Shown here: positions 34,901 through 45,010 of the stretch, in pieces
How the letters are laid out: the number at the start of each line of letters is the position of its first letter
How positions within the stretch are numbered: the stretch's first letter is position 1
DNA from: Roseivirga sp. BDSF3-8
GTDB lineage: Bacteria > Bacteroidota > Bacteroidia > Cytophagales > Cyclobacteriaceae
DNA: 64,000 nucleotides
Direction of reading: 5' to 3'
Assembly (NCBI RefSeq): GCF_041449215.1
Contig: NZ_JBGNFV010000001.1
Location: 310,001-374,000, forward strand
Position numbers and translations under genes: made by a program
The notes under the pieces: model-generated
Told to the model about the DNA's origin: nothing
What the model saw: the letters and a program-made list of their open reading frames with translations, nothing else
Databases searched by the model: none

Positions 34901-35836
34901 ATGAAACAGGCTTTTAAAGAAACCGATTTCCGGTTCGACGGACAAACCGACTTTTATCGCGGAAAGGTTCGTGATGTATACTTCTTTGGCGATAAGGTCG
35001 CTATGGTGGCAACAGATCGTATCAGCGCATTTGATGTGGTATTGCCCAGGCCTATACCCTACAAAGGACAGGTACTGAACCAACTGGCTGCCAAAGCAAT
35101 GGAAGCCACCAAAGATATCGTACCCAACTGGATAGAAAAGGTACCCGACCCCAACGTGACCATGGGTAAGCGCTGCGAAGCCCTGCCCGTGGAGATGGTG
35201 ATCCGGGGCTACCTGGCGGGCCATGCCTGGCGCGAGTACCGTGACGGTAAGCGTACTATCTGCGGGGTATCCATGCCTGAGGGCCTTAAAGAAAACGACC
35301 GGTTCCCCGAGCCACTCATCACCCCTACCACCAAAGCTCACGAAGGCCATGATGAGGATATCTCACGTGAAGAGATTCTGAAGCAGGGCCTGGTACCTGA
35401 GGATATCTACGTAAAACTGGAAGAATACACCAGGGCTTTGTACAAACGCGGCTCTGAGCTGGCAGCCAAGCAGGGGCTTATCCTGGTAGACACAAAATAT
35501 GAATTTGGCCTGTACAACGGGGAGGTTTATCTTATTGACGAGGTTCATACCCCGGATAGCAGCCGCTACTTTTATACAGAGGGCTACGAGGACAGACAGC
35601 AGGCCGGCGAGGTCCAGCGACAACTTAGTAAAGAATTTGTGCGGCAGTGGCTCATTCAGCATGGCTTTCAGGGACAGGGCGATCAGCAGATACCCGTCCT
35701 GCCTGACGAGTTCGTGCAGACAGTGACTAACCGTTATATTGAATTATACGAGAAATTTACCGGCGAAACCTTCCAAAAGCCGGCTGAAGGGGATGCTTTG
35801 GAACGTATCCGAAAAAACATAAATTTGGCACTTTAG
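34901..35836 (+). CDS. purC: SAICAR synthase
   Basis: 311 aa from ATG 34901. Catalyses ATP-dependent joining of CAIR and aspartate in purine synthesis. Motifs: [28 protein letters not shown] near the N-terminus, [20 protein letters not shown] and the nucleotide-binding [17 protein letters not shown] three codons upstream exists but would overlap the promoter box, so I use the ATG. The STAS gene follows after 42 bases. Confidence 0.95.
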   Translation: MKQAFKETDFRFDGQTDFYRGKVRDVYFFGDKVAMVATDRISAFDVVLPRPIPYKGQVLNQLAAKAMEATKDIVPNWIEKVPDPNVTMGKRCEALPVEMVIRGYLAGHAWREYRDGKRTICGVSMPEGLKENDRFPEPLITPTTKAHEGHDEDISREEILKQGLVPEDIYVKLEEYTRALYKRGSELAAKQGLILVDTKYEFGLYNGEVYLIDEVHTPDSSRYFYTEGYEDRQQAGEVQRQLSKEFVRQWLIQHGFQGQGDQQIPVLPDEFVQTVTNRYIELYEKFTGETFQKPAEGDALERIRKNINLAL

Positions 35837-35878
35837 TTGACTAGGGAAGGTTAACCTACAGCTTTTTAATCTACATCA

Positions 35879-36274
35879 ATGAAATACTCCATTAACAAAG
35901 AGGAAAAATACTCAGTCTTCACCCTTAATGAAGAAAAACTTGATTCCTCAATAGCGCCCGCGCTAAAGAGTGAATTTATCACGCTAAACGCAGAAGGGGT
36001 ACGCAACCTCGTACTGGATATGAGCCCTGTGAAATATTGCGACAGCTCAGGACTCAGCTCTCTGCTTGTAGCTAACCGAACTTATACTCAGGAAGGCGGC
36101 ATGTTTGTACTGACCGGCCTTAACGATCATGTACAAAAGCTGGTAACCATTTCTCAACTGGAATCGGTACTTACCATACTGCCAACCGTAGAAGAGGGTA
36201 TTGACACTGTTTTCATGAACGAGATCGAGAATGATCTTAAGAGCGAAAACGGAGAATCAAACCAGGACGTATAA
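35879..36274 (+). CDS. STAS-domain anti-anti-sigma factor-like protein
   Basis: A 131-aa single STAS domain with the phosphorylatable serine loop VKYCDSSGLSSLL (Ser56/57), as in SpoIIAA-type antagonists. It may release a sigma factor or act in a partner-switch module, but no anti-sigma kinase is in the window. It heads a run with RNase Z and the queuosine-precursor transporter (21- and 2-base gaps), so it is probably co-transcribed with them. Confidence 0.85.
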   Translation: MKYSINKEEKYSVFTLNEEKLDSSIAPALKSEFITLNAEGVRNLVLDMSPVKYCDSSGLSSLLVANRTYTQEGGMFVLTGLNDHVQKLVTISQLESVLTILPTVEEGIDTVFMNEIENDLKSENGESNQDV

Positions 36275-36295
36275 CAGGCTGGCCCTGGCAGTATT

Positions 36296-37213
36296 TTGAC
36301 GTTCAAATTAAAAATACTGGGCTCTAATAGTGCTGCCCCGGCACATAATCGTCATCAGTCTGCCCAATTGCTACAGATCGAGAACCAGTTTATACTGATC
36401 GACTGTGGTGAGGGCACCCAGATGCAACTGAAAAAGTACCGGGCCAAAGCCCGCAAGATCTCCCATATATTTATCAGTCACCTGCACGGTGACCACTACC
36501 TGGGGCTGGTAGGGTTGCTCTCAACCATGCACCTGCAGGGAAGAAAACAGGACCTGCACCTGTATGGGCCTGCTCCTCTGGCGGAGATCATTACCGTACA
36601 CCTGCGCCACTCGGAAATGTACTTTAACTACAAGGTACATTTCCATGCGCTGGATCTGGATAAGAAAGAACTGATCATGGAAACCAATACGCTGGAAGTA
36701 CATGCTTTTCCTCTCCAGCACCGGATCACCTGCCACGGATTTATTTTCCAGGAAAAGCCTAAACCCTACCGTATTAATAAAAGCGTGATGCCAGTAAATA
36801 TGAAGCTGGAACACATCATGAAACTGAAAAAGGGTGAAGATGTATATGATGAAAAAGGTGAGCTGTTATACAACGCATCGGAGATGACCTTCCCCCCAAG
36901 ACGGTCCCGAAGTTATGCGTACTGCTCAGACACTATTTTTGACCCCACCCTGCCTTTATACTTTAAGGGTGTGGACCTTCTCTACCATGAGGCCACCTTT
37001 TTGAAAGATCAGGCCAGCCGTGCCAGTGATACGTTTCACAGCACCGCAGAACAGGCAGCCATGATAGCGAAAGATGCTGAGGCGGGTCAATTGCTTTTGG
37101 GTCACTTCTCCATACGGTATAAAGACCTCTCCCCCATCTTATCAGAAGCTAAAGAAGTATTTCGTGCCTCCCGTCTTGCCCTGGAAGGCGAGACCATTAC
37201 CATAGATGACTAA
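36296..37213 (+). CDS. rnz: Ribonuclease Z
   Basis: A 305-aa MBL-fold endonuclease that trims tRNA 3' ends. Metal motif SHLHGDHYLG (His62, His64, Asp66, His67), the later CSDT and HEATF blocks, and GHFSIRY near the C-terminus match the family. The start is a TTG at 36296, chosen because it gives the conserved MTFKLKILGSNSA N-terminus; no ATG is available near it. The gene lies 21 bases after the STAS gene and ends 2 bases before the next. Confidence 0.92.
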   Translation: MTFKLKILGSNSAAPAHNRHQSAQLLQIENQFILIDCGEGTQMQLKKYRAKARKISHIFISHLHGDHYLGLVGLLSTMHLQGRKQDLHLYGPAPLAEIITVHLRHSEMYFNYKVHFHALDLDKKELIMETNTLEVHAFPLQHRITCHGFIFQEKPKPYRINKSVMPVNMKLEHIMKLKKGEDVYDEKGELLYNASEMTFPPRRSRSYAYCSDTIFDPTLPLYFKGVDLLYHEATFLKDQASRASDTFHSTAEQAAMIAKDAEAGQLLLGHFSIRYKDLSPILSEAKEVFRASRLALEGETITIDD

Positions 37214-37215
37214 AT

Positions 37216-38052
37216 ATGGCGAGCGATGCATCCTCTGGTACGGCTGATTCCGTACTCAATGACCCTGAACTGGTCAGAAAACGTAATAACCTGTTTATAT
37301 TTCTGAGCGGTATTTTTCTCACCAATGCCATACTGGCCGAGCTTATAGGTACTAAAATATTTTCGCTGGAACGCTCACTGGGCTTTCCCCCGGCACGGTT
37401 AGAGGTTATCAGCGGCTATGAACTTAGCTTTGATCTTACCGCAGGCGTGGTTATATGGCCGGTAGTATTTATCACCACCGACATTATCAATGAATACTTC
37501 GGTAAGAAAGGAGTACGCAAAATCAGCTACCTTGCCGCTCTCTTCATCATCTATGCGTTTGTCATTATTTACTTTGTGACAGACCTGACCCCTGCTGAAT
37601 TCTGGACAAATATTAACGCAACAGACCCGGCGGGCAACCCCTTTAATATTGATTATGCCTTTGGCGTCATATTCCGGCAGGGCATGGGCATTATTGCCGG
37701 ATCCCTCATTGCCTTTCTTATTGGGCAGCTACTTGACGTATTCGTATTTCAGAAGCTACGACGAATTACCGGCAATAAAATGATCTGGCTGAGGGCCACA
37801 GGGAGCACATTGGTGAGTCAATTGGTAGACAGTTTTGTCGTATTATTTGTCGCATTTTACATTTTTGGCGCATGGCCTTTATCGCAGGTAGCCGCGGTAG
37901 GACTCAACAACTACTTCTATAAGTTTGCCATAGCCATAGCCCTTACGCCTTTACTTTACGTAGCACATTATTTGATAGACCGCTACCTGGGTGTGAAGAA
38001 TGCCGAACGGGTAATGGAAGAGGCCAGCCGGGAAAGCAAAGGATTTTTCTAG
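37216..38052 (+). CDS. Queuosine precursor transporter (YhhQ/DUF165)
   Basis: A 278-aa integral membrane protein with about six helices, including FLTNAILAELIGTKIF and DIINEYFGKKGVRKISY, the latter being the signature block of the VUT/YhhQ family that imports preQ1 or preQ0. It follows RNase Z by 2 bases, and both touch tRNA metabolism. C-terminal tail soluble. Confidence 0.88.
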   Translation: MASDASSGTADSVLNDPELVRKRNNLFIFLSGIFLTNAILAELIGTKIFSLERSLGFPPARLEVISGYELSFDLTAGVVIWPVVFITTDIINEYFGKKGVRKISYLAALFIIYAFVIIYFVTDLTPAEFWTNINATDPAGNPFNIDYAFGVIFRQGMGIIAGSLIAFLIGQLLDVFVFQKLRRITGNKMIWLRATGSTLVSQLVDSFVVLFVAFYIFGAWPLSQVAAVGLNNYFYKFAIAIALTPLLYVAHYLIDRYLGVKNAERVMEEASRESKGFF

Positions 38053-38077
38053 TGCAATAAAGAACAATAGCCGTGTA

Positions 38078-38830
38078 TCATGTTTCTTTGCTAAGCCTTA
38101 CAAGGTTGTCACAGAGCACGGCAGTAGCGATAGCTACATTAAGCGATTCGGCTTGTCCCTGCCCGGGTATGGTGATGGGTTGAGATATAAAAGGATCGAG
38201 TTCATCCCGGATTCCGGTAGACTCGTTGCCCATAACCAGCCAGCCCGGCTTCAGCGCCTGTGCCTTGTGTATATCCTGGCCCTCCAGGTAGGCACCGTAA
38301 ACCGGCACTGATACAGAGCCAAGCAGGTCAGGCAGAGAAGCATAAGCAGGCACTATACGGGAAAAAGAGCCCATAGTAGCTGCTATCGTTTTGGGGTTGA
38401 AGAAATCGGCACAGGTACGGCTGCAAATCACCGAGTGAAAGCCATACCAGTCGGCGATGCGGATAATAGTACCCAGGTTACCCGGGTTTCTGACATCGTC
38501 AAGAATCAGGCCCCAGCGACCTTCCGGCAGAAAAGCCGGTTTGCTGTCGGGCATACGTACTACGGCAAGTGCAGCTTCGTTGGTTTTAAAGGAACCCAAT
38601 GAAGAAATTTCTGCCGGTGATGCCTCAAGTGGCTCTGCCACCTTTTTATTTACCATTGTCCCGTATTTTTCGATAAATTCGGGCGCGGCAACCAGTTTGT
38701 CGATATGCAGGTGTGACTGAAGGAGTTCTGCAACGCTTTTTTCTCCTTCCACAAGAAAGGCTTGGGCTTTTTGCCTGTATTTTTTTATTTGGAGCGATCG
38801 TATGAATTTAGCTGTACTTTTTGAAACCAT
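38078..38830 (-). CDS. TrmH/SpoU family RNA 2'-O-methyltransferase
   Basis: About 250 aa from ATG 38830 (MVSKSTAKFIRSLQIKKYRQ), chosen because the longer frame to 38995 overlaps the divergent gene and adds an unrelated N-terminus. SPOUT motifs are DDVRNPGNLGTIIRIADWYG, VMGNESTGI and PGQGQAESLNVAIATAV; the N-terminal part is the substrate-binding SpoU_sub domain. It methylates ribose in tRNA or rRNA; the target is not predictable. Confidence 0.88.
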   Translation of the reverse strand: MVSKSTAKFIRSLQIKKYRQKAQAFLVEGEKSVAELLQSHLHIDKLVAAPEFIEKYGTMVNKKVAEPLEASPAEISSLGSFKTNEAALAVVRMPDSKPAFLPEGRWGLILDDVRNPGNLGTIIRIADWYGFHSVICSRTCADFFNPKTIAATMGSFSRIVPAYASLPDLLGSVSVPVYGAYLEGQDIHKAQALKPGWLVMGNESTGIRDELDPFISQPITIPGQGQAESLNVAIATAVLCDNLVRLSKET

Positions 38831-38858
38831 GGTACCATCCCGCATAGCCACAAAAATA

Positions 38859-41261
38859 ATGGTTCGGGTATTCTTTTGGGCATTCATCCCCCTCTTTTTG
38901 TCAGGATGCCTCGGTACCAAATATCTGGATGAAAACGAGGTACTGCTTCGTAAGCAACAGATCGAAGGCAATGAAGAGTTGAGCGCCACTACCATGGAGA
39001 GCTACTATCAGCAGGAAACCAACCGGCAGATACTTTTTTTTCCTGTATACCCCTATGTCTATCTGTACCACTGGGGCTTGAATAACTATGACAAAACGGA
39101 AATCCGGGCAGATAAGGAAGATAAGATGGTGGAGATCAATGCGAAGATCGAAGAAGCCAAAGCAGAAGATAAGGAAAATAAGGTAGAACGGCTGGAGCGT
39201 AAGAAGGAACGAAAGGAGGAAAAGTTTGACAAGAAACTTAGAGAAGGCAATATTCTGATGCGCTGGGGGGAACCTTTGGCCGTACTGGATACGGGTGCCG
39301 TAAGGACCACTACGGAGCAATTACGACTGCTTATGAGCAGCCGCGGCTACCTGAACTCAGAAGCAGATTTTAATATAGACGTAGAAGATAAAAAGGCCTA
39401 TGTCACCTACAATGTCGAGGAAAAGACGGCGTGGACGATAGATACCTTCCAATTCAGAACCGACGATGAAGCGATCAGAGAATTAATATCCGGTACCCTG
39501 GAGGAAAGCCCTATCCAGCAGGGAGAGAACTACGAAACCCGTGACCTGGATGCAGAACGTCAGCGGGTGGATGAACTGCTTAAAAACAACGGTTTTTATG
39601 ACTTCAGCCGCCAGTATCTGGTATTTAACGTAGACACCACGGTAGACGATCACAAGGCCTGGGTGGAAATGGTGGTGCAAAAACCCCGCAGTGGCACCCA
39701 TAAACGCTATAAGCTGGACTCTGTCATCTTTGTAACAGATGCCAGTGAATCGGGCGAAGAAGAAGCCCGGAAGGTAAAGCAGTACCAGGGAGTGACCTAT
39801 AAATACTATGATGATATATACAGCCGGAAAATACTTGACCGCAGGCTGTTCATATACCCTGATAGCTTCTACAGCAAGCAGAATACTTTCGAGACCCAGC
39901 GTCAGCTTGCTAACCTGGACATGTTCAAGTTTATCAACATAAACTATGATACCACAGGCGGCCGCTTCGTAGCCAACATCTTCACCAGTCCGCTGAAATC
40001 ATACCAGACCAGTAATGAGGTGGGTGTAAATGTGAGCCAGGGCTTACCCGGTCCTTTTTACAACCTGTCATTTAAAAAACGAAATGTATTCGGAGGGCTG
40101 GAGATTCTGGAATTGAACGGTCGTATAGCCGCAGAAGGTGTAGCTTCCTTCTCTGACCCTGAAAATGTATATCAGAGCCGGGAATACAGCGCCAACCTGT
40201 CCCTGATCTTCCCGCAATTTATCTTTCCCTTCAGCGATAATTTTCAGCGAAAGATTGGTGAGTACAACCCGAAAACCCGGGTGCAAACGGGGTATTCCTT
40301 TACTAACCGACCGGAGTACGAACGAAGTAACCTGAACGCCGCACTGGTGTACACCTGGCAAAAGGACACCAAAATATTTTATAACCTGACACTGGCAGAT
40401 TTGAGTGTGATACGGACGCCACGGACGACAGAAGCCTTTGACAGCCTCCTTCTTACCCTGTTTGAGAATGGTAATAACCTGATCAACTCATTTAACTCAG
40501 CCTTTGTATCCAGTGTGAGCTTCAGCCCCACCTTTAGTTTTAATAACTACGGCGACTATGAGCAGAAGGCCAGCTACCTGAAGCTGTTTGTAGAAAGCGG
40601 AGGTACGACCCTCAATCTTTATAAGCCGCGCTTTCTCAAATCAGAACAGATGGACAGCACGGGGCTGGACTTTTATCAATGGGTAAAGTTCTTTGCAGAC
40701 TACAGGCAGAATATACCGTTAAATCAAAATCAGTCCTTTGCCTGGCGTATTAATGCCGGTGCTGCCAAGCCCTATGGCAGAAATGAAGCATTACCCTATG
40801 AAAAATATTTCTTTGCCGGAGGTAGTAACAGTGTGCGGGCATGGCGTCCGCGCAGGCTTGGGCCAGGAAGCTATACACCCCGACTGGCAGATGGCTCCAG
40901 GGACTACCAAAGTCTCTTTGAACAACCGGGAGAGATCATCTTCGTAGCAAGCGCGGAGTTCAGACGCAAAATCATAGGCTTTTTAAACGGCGCCGTGTTT
41001 GTAGATGCAGGTAATGTGTGGACCATCTCGGAAGACCGCTCCAGGCCAGGTGCCGACTTCAGCCTTACGGACTTCTACCAGGAGATGGCGATAGGTACAG
41101 GCATTGGCTTCCGCTTTGACTTCAGCTTTCTTATACTCAGGCTGGATATTGCAACCAAGGTCCGTGATCCTGCCATAGAAGAGGGTAGTAAGTGGCTCTT
41201 CAGGCCTTTTGGTGACCGTGAAGAGACTGTGCTTAATATCGGTATCGGTTATCCTTTCTGA
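38859..41261 (+). CDS. BamA/TamA-like outer-membrane assembly protein
   Basis: 800 aa from ATG 38859 (MVRVFFWAFIPLFLSGC), giving a lipoprotein-type signal; earlier starts overlap the divergent TrmH gene. A charged coiled region (about residues 80-130) precedes POTRA-like repeats and a C-terminal 16-strand surface-antigen barrel (FAGGSNSVRAWRPRRLGPG, GNVWTISEDRSRPGADF, ending in GIGYPF). It belongs to the TamA-type Omp85 family that inserts outer-membrane proteins. A lipoprotein signal on a barrel protein is unusual but occurs in Bacteroidota. The 3' end overlaps the convergent MscS gene by 13 bases. Confidence 0.82.
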   Translation: MVRVFFWAFIPLFLSGCLGTKYLDENEVLLRKQQIEGNEELSATTMESYYQQETNRQILFFPVYPYVYLYHWGLNNYDKTEIRADKEDKMVEINAKIEEAKAEDKENKVERLERKKERKEEKFDKKLREGNILMRWGEPLAVLDTGAVRTTTEQLRLLMSSRGYLNSEADFNIDVEDKKAYVTYNVEEKTAWTIDTFQFRTDDEAIRELISGTLEESPIQQGENYETRDLDAERQRVDELLKNNGFYDFSRQYLVFNVDTTVDDHKAWVEMVVQKPRSGTHKRYKLDSVIFVTDASESGEEEARKVKQYQGVTYKYYDDIYSRKILDRRLFIYPDSFYSKQNTFETQRQLANLDMFKFININYDTTGGRFVANIFTSPLKSYQTSNEVGVNVSQGLPGPFYNLSFKKRNVFGGLEILELNGRIAAEGVASFSDPENVYQSREYSANLSLIFPQFIFPFSDNFQRKIGEYNPKTRVQTGYSFTNRPEYERSNLNAALVYTWQKDTKIFYNLTLADLSVIRTPRTTEAFDSLLLTLFENGNNLINSFNSAFVSSVSFSPTFSFNNYGDYEQKASYLKLFVESGGTTLNLYKPRFLKSEQMDSTGLDFYQWVKFFADYRQNIPLNQNQSFAWRINAGAAKPYGRNEALPYEKYFFAGGSNSVRAWRPRRLGPGSYTPRLADGSRDYQSLFEQPGEIIFVASAEFRRKIIGFLNGAVFVDAGNVWTISEDRSRPGADFSLTDFYQEMAIGTGIGFRFDFSFLILRLDIATKVRDPAIEEGSKWLFRPFGDREETVLNIGIGYPF

Positions 41262-42193
41262 TCAGGTGAAGGAGGCTGGCTTCCACGTTTTGTATTGGGC
41301 GGATTAGGTATCTCCAGGTTATCCACCAGCACTGAAATGGGCAAGCGCCTTTCTTCCTCGTACATCTTGAATTCGACTATGTCCGAAGGCAACTTAATAC
41401 CTTTTGCGATAAGCCGGTTCATCACTGCCAGCATTACCCTGTATTTCAGGATAGTAAATGACGTAAGCATGTCTAGCGTATTAATCCAGAAATAGATACG
41501 CAGGTTAATCGTACTGGCGGCAAATTCTTCTATTACAATGAAGGGACGGAGGTGCTCCCTCTTTTCGATATCATTCTGCTCATTCATTATATCCAGGATA
41601 ATGCGCTCAGCCTCTACCACATCGGTGCCATAGTCCAGCCCGATGAGGAAGTCATGGCGCATAAGCCCATCCTTGGTGTAATTTGTCAGGGGGTTCTTAA
41701 TGAGCATGCTGTTAGGCAGGAAAACATCTCTTCCATCAAAGGTACGGATCTGGGTATTGCGCAGGTTAAGCATTTGTACATTCCCCATAAAGCTATCTAC
41801 CTGTATGAGGTCCCCTATCTTAAAGGGCCTTCCAAAAGCCAGAAACACCCCGCTAAGGAGGTTTTCACCAATATCTTTAAAGGCAAAACCAAGCACCAGG
41901 GCAGTAACGCCAGCCCCTGCCAGCAACCCCCTGGCTGTACCAGCCAGTCCTACAGCATTTAGAAACGACACAAAGCCTATTAGTACCATAATAAGCATAA
42001 CCAACCGGCCTGCGAAAACCACGGGGAGCCTGTCGTGTACTTTTCTGAACAGCCTGCGCACCACCAGTCTTCTGAGTAAAATACCGATGAGAAGGAAAAT
42101 GATAAACAGGCCTATGCCTACAAGGATTTCAGGGGCATTATCAGCCCATTTTTCACCAAAGCGCTGAAAGGCTTCGCGAATGCGGGTTTTCAT
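41249..42193 (-). CDS. Small-conductance mechanosensitive channel (MscS family)
   Basis: 314 aa. Three N-terminal helices lead into the pore-lining TM3 and the MscS beta domain (GLLAGAGVTALVLGFAFKDI, then LSGVFLAFGRPFKIGDLIQV). VFLPNSMLIKNPLTNY is the conserved post-beta block. It opens on membrane tension to release osmolytes. A short-form MscS similar to YnaI-like plain members. Monocistronic. Confidence 0.9.
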   Translation of the reverse strand: MKTRIREAFQRFGEKWADNAPEILVGIGLFIIFLLIGILLRRLVVRRLFRKVHDRLPVVFAGRLVMLIMVLIGFVSFLNAVGLAGTARGLLAGAGVTALVLGFAFKDIGENLLSGVFLAFGRPFKIGDLIQVDSFMGNVQMLNLRNTQIRTFDGRDVFLPNSMLIKNPLTNYTKDGLMRHDFLIGLDYGTDVVEAERIILDIMNEQNDIEKREHLRPFIVIEEFAASTINLRIYFWINTLDMLTSFTILKYRVMLAVMNRLIAKGIKLPSDIVEFKMYEEERRLPISVLVDNLEIPNPPNTKRGSQPPSPDQKG

Positions 42194-42257
42194 AGTCGAA
42201 CAAATTTATCCTGAACAACCTGCTACCAGGGTTTTGGTTTAGCGGGGTATAAAATGA

Positions 42258-42286
42258 AAAGCCCCTGACCTGAGGCCGGGGGCTTT
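42258..42286. terminator. Terminator between PRC-barrel and MscS genes
   Basis: AAAGCCCC (42258-42265) and GGGGCTTT (42279-42286) form an 8-bp stem. It lies after the stop of the minus-strand PRC-barrel gene and upstream of mscS; read on the minus strand it is followed by TTCATTTT. Confidence 0.65.
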
Positions 42287-42310
42287 CACATATCATTCAT
42301 AATTTAAACC

Positions 42311-42988
42311 TTATGTATGCGTATACCGATCGCGGTAAGAGGCATCGTTATAATCTTCATCATTATAAAACTCGTCATCATCTTTACCAGTCGCGGCACG
42401 GCGAATATTACGGAGCTGGTGCTGCAGCATCTCATATCTTGATTTATAGATATCCCTTTCAGCCTTGGCTACATCCCGCTCAGCCCGGGCCCTTACCAGT
42501 GGGTCATCGCTCTCCAGGCCATCTTTGTGAGTATGCCGTTTATTTTCATACTCCTGCGAGTGCATGTGATGTGACTCATACATATGCCGGGTATCGTCAT
42601 CATCCCGCAGGGCGTGCTTAAGGCCATACTCATAATCGCGGGTTATGGGTTCCCCGGTATATACAGGGTAAAAGCGTACTTTTTCCCTATCCAGGGAATC
42701 TACTACCACCGCCTTATGATCGCCCTCTACCCTGGTCCTGCCTACAGGTACCAGTATCTGGCGTTCGGTTTCATTAGCGTACAGTTTTTTATCTGTCGTT
42801 ACGGTCAGGTACCGTGCTTTGCCCCGTTCGGTATCTACTATAAGGTCATTTACTACCCCAAAGGCATCATTTTTCTTACCTACTACCTTCCATCCGCGAA
42901 TATCGTGGCTGTCGTCTGATACGTGGAAGTGCTTAAGATCATTTAATGATTGCAAGGGGGCATTATCGTGTGAGTCGGTCGTTACCAT
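42311..42988 (-). CDS. PRC-barrel domain protein
   Basis: 225 aa. Residues 15-115 contain two PRC-barrel-like units (IRGWKVVGKKNDAFGVVNDLIVDTERGKARYLTV). The rest is charged and His/Asp-rich, ending in NDEDYNDASYRDRYTH. Such proteins in Bacteroidota are stress or envelope linked, but their role is not settled. It is followed downstream by a terminator, and a small membrane protein gene lies 9 bases upstream in the same direction, so the two are likely co-transcribed. Confidence 0.8.
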   Translation of the reverse strand: MVTTDSHDNAPLQSLNDLKHFHVSDDSHDIRGWKVVGKKNDAFGVVNDLIVDTERGKARYLTVTTDKKLYANETERQILVPVGRTRVEGDHKAVVVDSLDREKVRFYPVYTGEPITRDYEYGLKHALRDDDDTRHMYESHHMHSQEYENKRHTHKDGLESDDPLVRARAERDVAKAERDIYKSRYEMLQHQLRNIRRAATGKDDDEFYNDEDYNDASYRDRYTHT

Positions 42989-42997
42989 AAAAAAATG

Positions 42998-43246
42998 TTA
43001 TAGGGTATAAAAAATATGCTGATTACTGGCATATAGCCCTGAAGGATGCGAGTCATCCTCTATATTGAAGTTAATTTCATTATCTTCAATTACCTCACCC
43101 TCGGCGGGTTCGGTTTCTATATTACCATCCTCTACGTCGAGCAGGGCATCCAATACAAAATACCCTATCAGCAGCAGTACAATAATACCCAGCAGCCAGG
43201 GCCATGAGGACTTCTTCTTTTTTCGTTCAATATTGATCTCTGTCAT
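42998..43246 (-). CDS. Small single-helix membrane protein
   Basis: 82 aa: basic start (MTEINIERKKKKSSWPW), one transmembrane helix (LLGIIVLLLIGYFVLDALL), then an acidic tail (EDGNIETEPAEGEVIEDNEINFNIEDD). No family recognised. It lies directly before the PRC-barrel gene (9 bases). Confidence 0.65.
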   Translation of the reverse strand: MTEINIERKKKKSSWPWLLGIIVLLLIGYFVLDALLDVEDGNIETEPAEGEVIEDNEINFNIEDDSHPSGLYASNQHIFYTL

Positions 43247-43331
43247 AATTTAAAAAAATTAATATGCGTGTGGTCAGATCAAAAAATCATCAATTAAGTA
43301 ACTGATAAAGAATAATTTAGTTAAATGATCT

Positions 43332-44909
43332 CTATAAAGAAGAAACCATCTGCTTCCACTCTACTCCTTTTTTAATTAGGGAAGGTTCCGGCATGCGTCG
43401 TTCATGCATCAGATGGTGTATGGCCGCAAGGTCACCGGTGCGGCCCAGTTCCATTACAGCCCTTACTTCATTTTCTTTGATGTAAAAAGCCAAAAACTCC
43501 TTGTCCGTCACACTGCCGCTAATAACTACTTCGTCAAATTCATCAGCGTGTCCGGTATAGTGTAGGGACAAGCCATGCTGGGCTGTCCAGAAGAAGGGAA
43601 CGTTCTTATAGGGCACTCTCCTGCCAGCCATATTTTGTCCGGCCACACGTCCCATCTGGCAGGCTACCTGCCAGTGTTCTATCCGGCTCTGACCATTTGG
43701 AAAAGGGAAGTAGGCTATATCCCCGGCCGCATATACGTCCCGCCCGGCATAGGCATACACATCAGTCTTAATACCCCCGTCCTTTTCGAGAGTAAGGCCT
43801 TTCACCATATCAGTATTAGGCTGCACACCTATCCCCCCTACTACCAGGTCGGCCTCCAGCGTTTCGCCGTTTTCCAGTACCACTGAAGTCACTTTGCCAT
43901 TTTCCCCTTTGATCTCTTTAGGCTTGGTTTCAAGTTTAAACGTAGTACCATTCTCCTTGTGCGTATCAGTAATTAGTTTACCTATTTCCTCTCCGAACTT
44001 TTTGGCAAACGGCAGACTATCAGGAGTAACCACAGTAACTTCACAGTCAAGTTCTCTCAGGCTGAAGGCACACTCCATTCCAATAAATGATGCGCCGATG
44101 ATCACCACTTTTTTGGCACTTTTGCCTGCATCCCTCAGTTGGCGGCTGTCTTCCAGTGAGCGCAGGTAATGCACACCTTTCAGGTCATGACCAGGGATAT
44201 CAAGGTGACGGGGCTTGCCTCCTGTACATATCAATATGCTGTCATAGGCAATATCTTCACCGCCCTCCAGGCTCACAGTCTTCCTAGCTACGTCCACACT
44301 GGTGGCCTTACTACCAAGCTTTAATTCTACATCTATGCGGTCATAAAATGCTTTATCACGAAGGGGCATCCATTCGTCAGGGGCATTATCCTGCAGGAAA
44401 TCCTTGCTACAGTTAGGCCGGTCATAGGGCAGCTCATCTTCTGCAGTTACCAATACGATACGTCCCTGAAAACCTTCTGCCCGCATGGACTCAACGGCAT
44501 AGGCCCCGGCGGCTCCGCCGCCCAGCACCACGAATACGCGCCCATCTCCCTCATCAGCTACAGACATGGGGGGCACGGCATGTTCCGGTGCAGGTTCAGG
44601 AACCTGTACGTAAATATCATCCCCATCGAGCCTTACGGAAAATTTTGGAAGGTCATTACACCCTGGTGCATTTAAATGCTTGCCGGTAGATACATCGAAA
44701 CAGGCATGGTGCCAGGGGCAAACCACCTTATTACCGTGCAGAGAGCCTTCTGCAAGTGGAGCCCCATAGTGGGTACAATGGGCCGCCAATGCATAAAAGT
44801 GGCCATCCTGTCTTACCAGCAGGAGCTCGGTATCTCCTGCCTTCACCTGTTTCATCTCACCATTTCTTAGTTCGCCGGTGCGGGCTACTTTCACTTCCTT
44901 GGATGCCAT
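43332..44909 (-). CDS. Rieske-FAD pyridine nucleotide-disulfide oxidoreductase fusion
   Basis: 525 aa. An N-terminal Rieske [2Fe-2S] domain (Cys45, His47 in CTH; Cys64, His67 in CPWH) is followed by an FAD/NAD oxidoreductase (VVLGGGAAGAYAVESMRAEG, the GASFIGMECAFSL dinucleotide fold, and YAAGDIAYFP). Domain order equals the AIF-like/ferredoxin-reductase fusions (AIFL type). It presumably passes electrons from NAD(P)H to an acceptor; its partner is not in the window. Monocistronic. Confidence 0.88.
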   Translation of the reverse strand: MASKEVKVARTGELRNGEMKQVKAGDTELLLVRQDGHFYALAAHCTHYGAPLAEGSLHGNKVVCPWHHACFDVSTGKHLNAPGCNDLPKFSVRLDGDDIYVQVPEPAPEHAVPPMSVADEGDGRVFVVLGGGAAGAYAVESMRAEGFQGRIVLVTAEDELPYDRPNCSKDFLQDNAPDEWMPLRDKAFYDRIDVELKLGSKATSVDVARKTVSLEGGEDIAYDSILICTGGKPRHLDIPGHDLKGVHYLRSLEDSRQLRDAGKSAKKVVIIGASFIGMECAFSLRELDCEVTVVTPDSLPFAKKFGEEIGKLITDTHKENGTTFKLETKPKEIKGENGKVTSVVLENGETLEADLVVGGIGVQPNTDMVKGLTLEKDGGIKTDVYAYAGRDVYAAGDIAYFPFPNGQSRIEHWQVACQMGRVAGQNMAGRRVPYKNVPFFWTAQHGLSLHYTGHADEFDEVVISGSVTDKEFLAFYIKENEVRAVMELGRTGDLAAIHHLMHERRMPEPSLIKKGVEWKQMVSSL

Positions 44910-45010
44910 GATCTAGTCGTTTGGTTAATCGTCCCAAAAAAAACCAGCGTCCGGGGATAGTGTTTGAAAGAGAGAGACTTAGAGCTAATAATTATTTACC
45001 GGAAAGATCC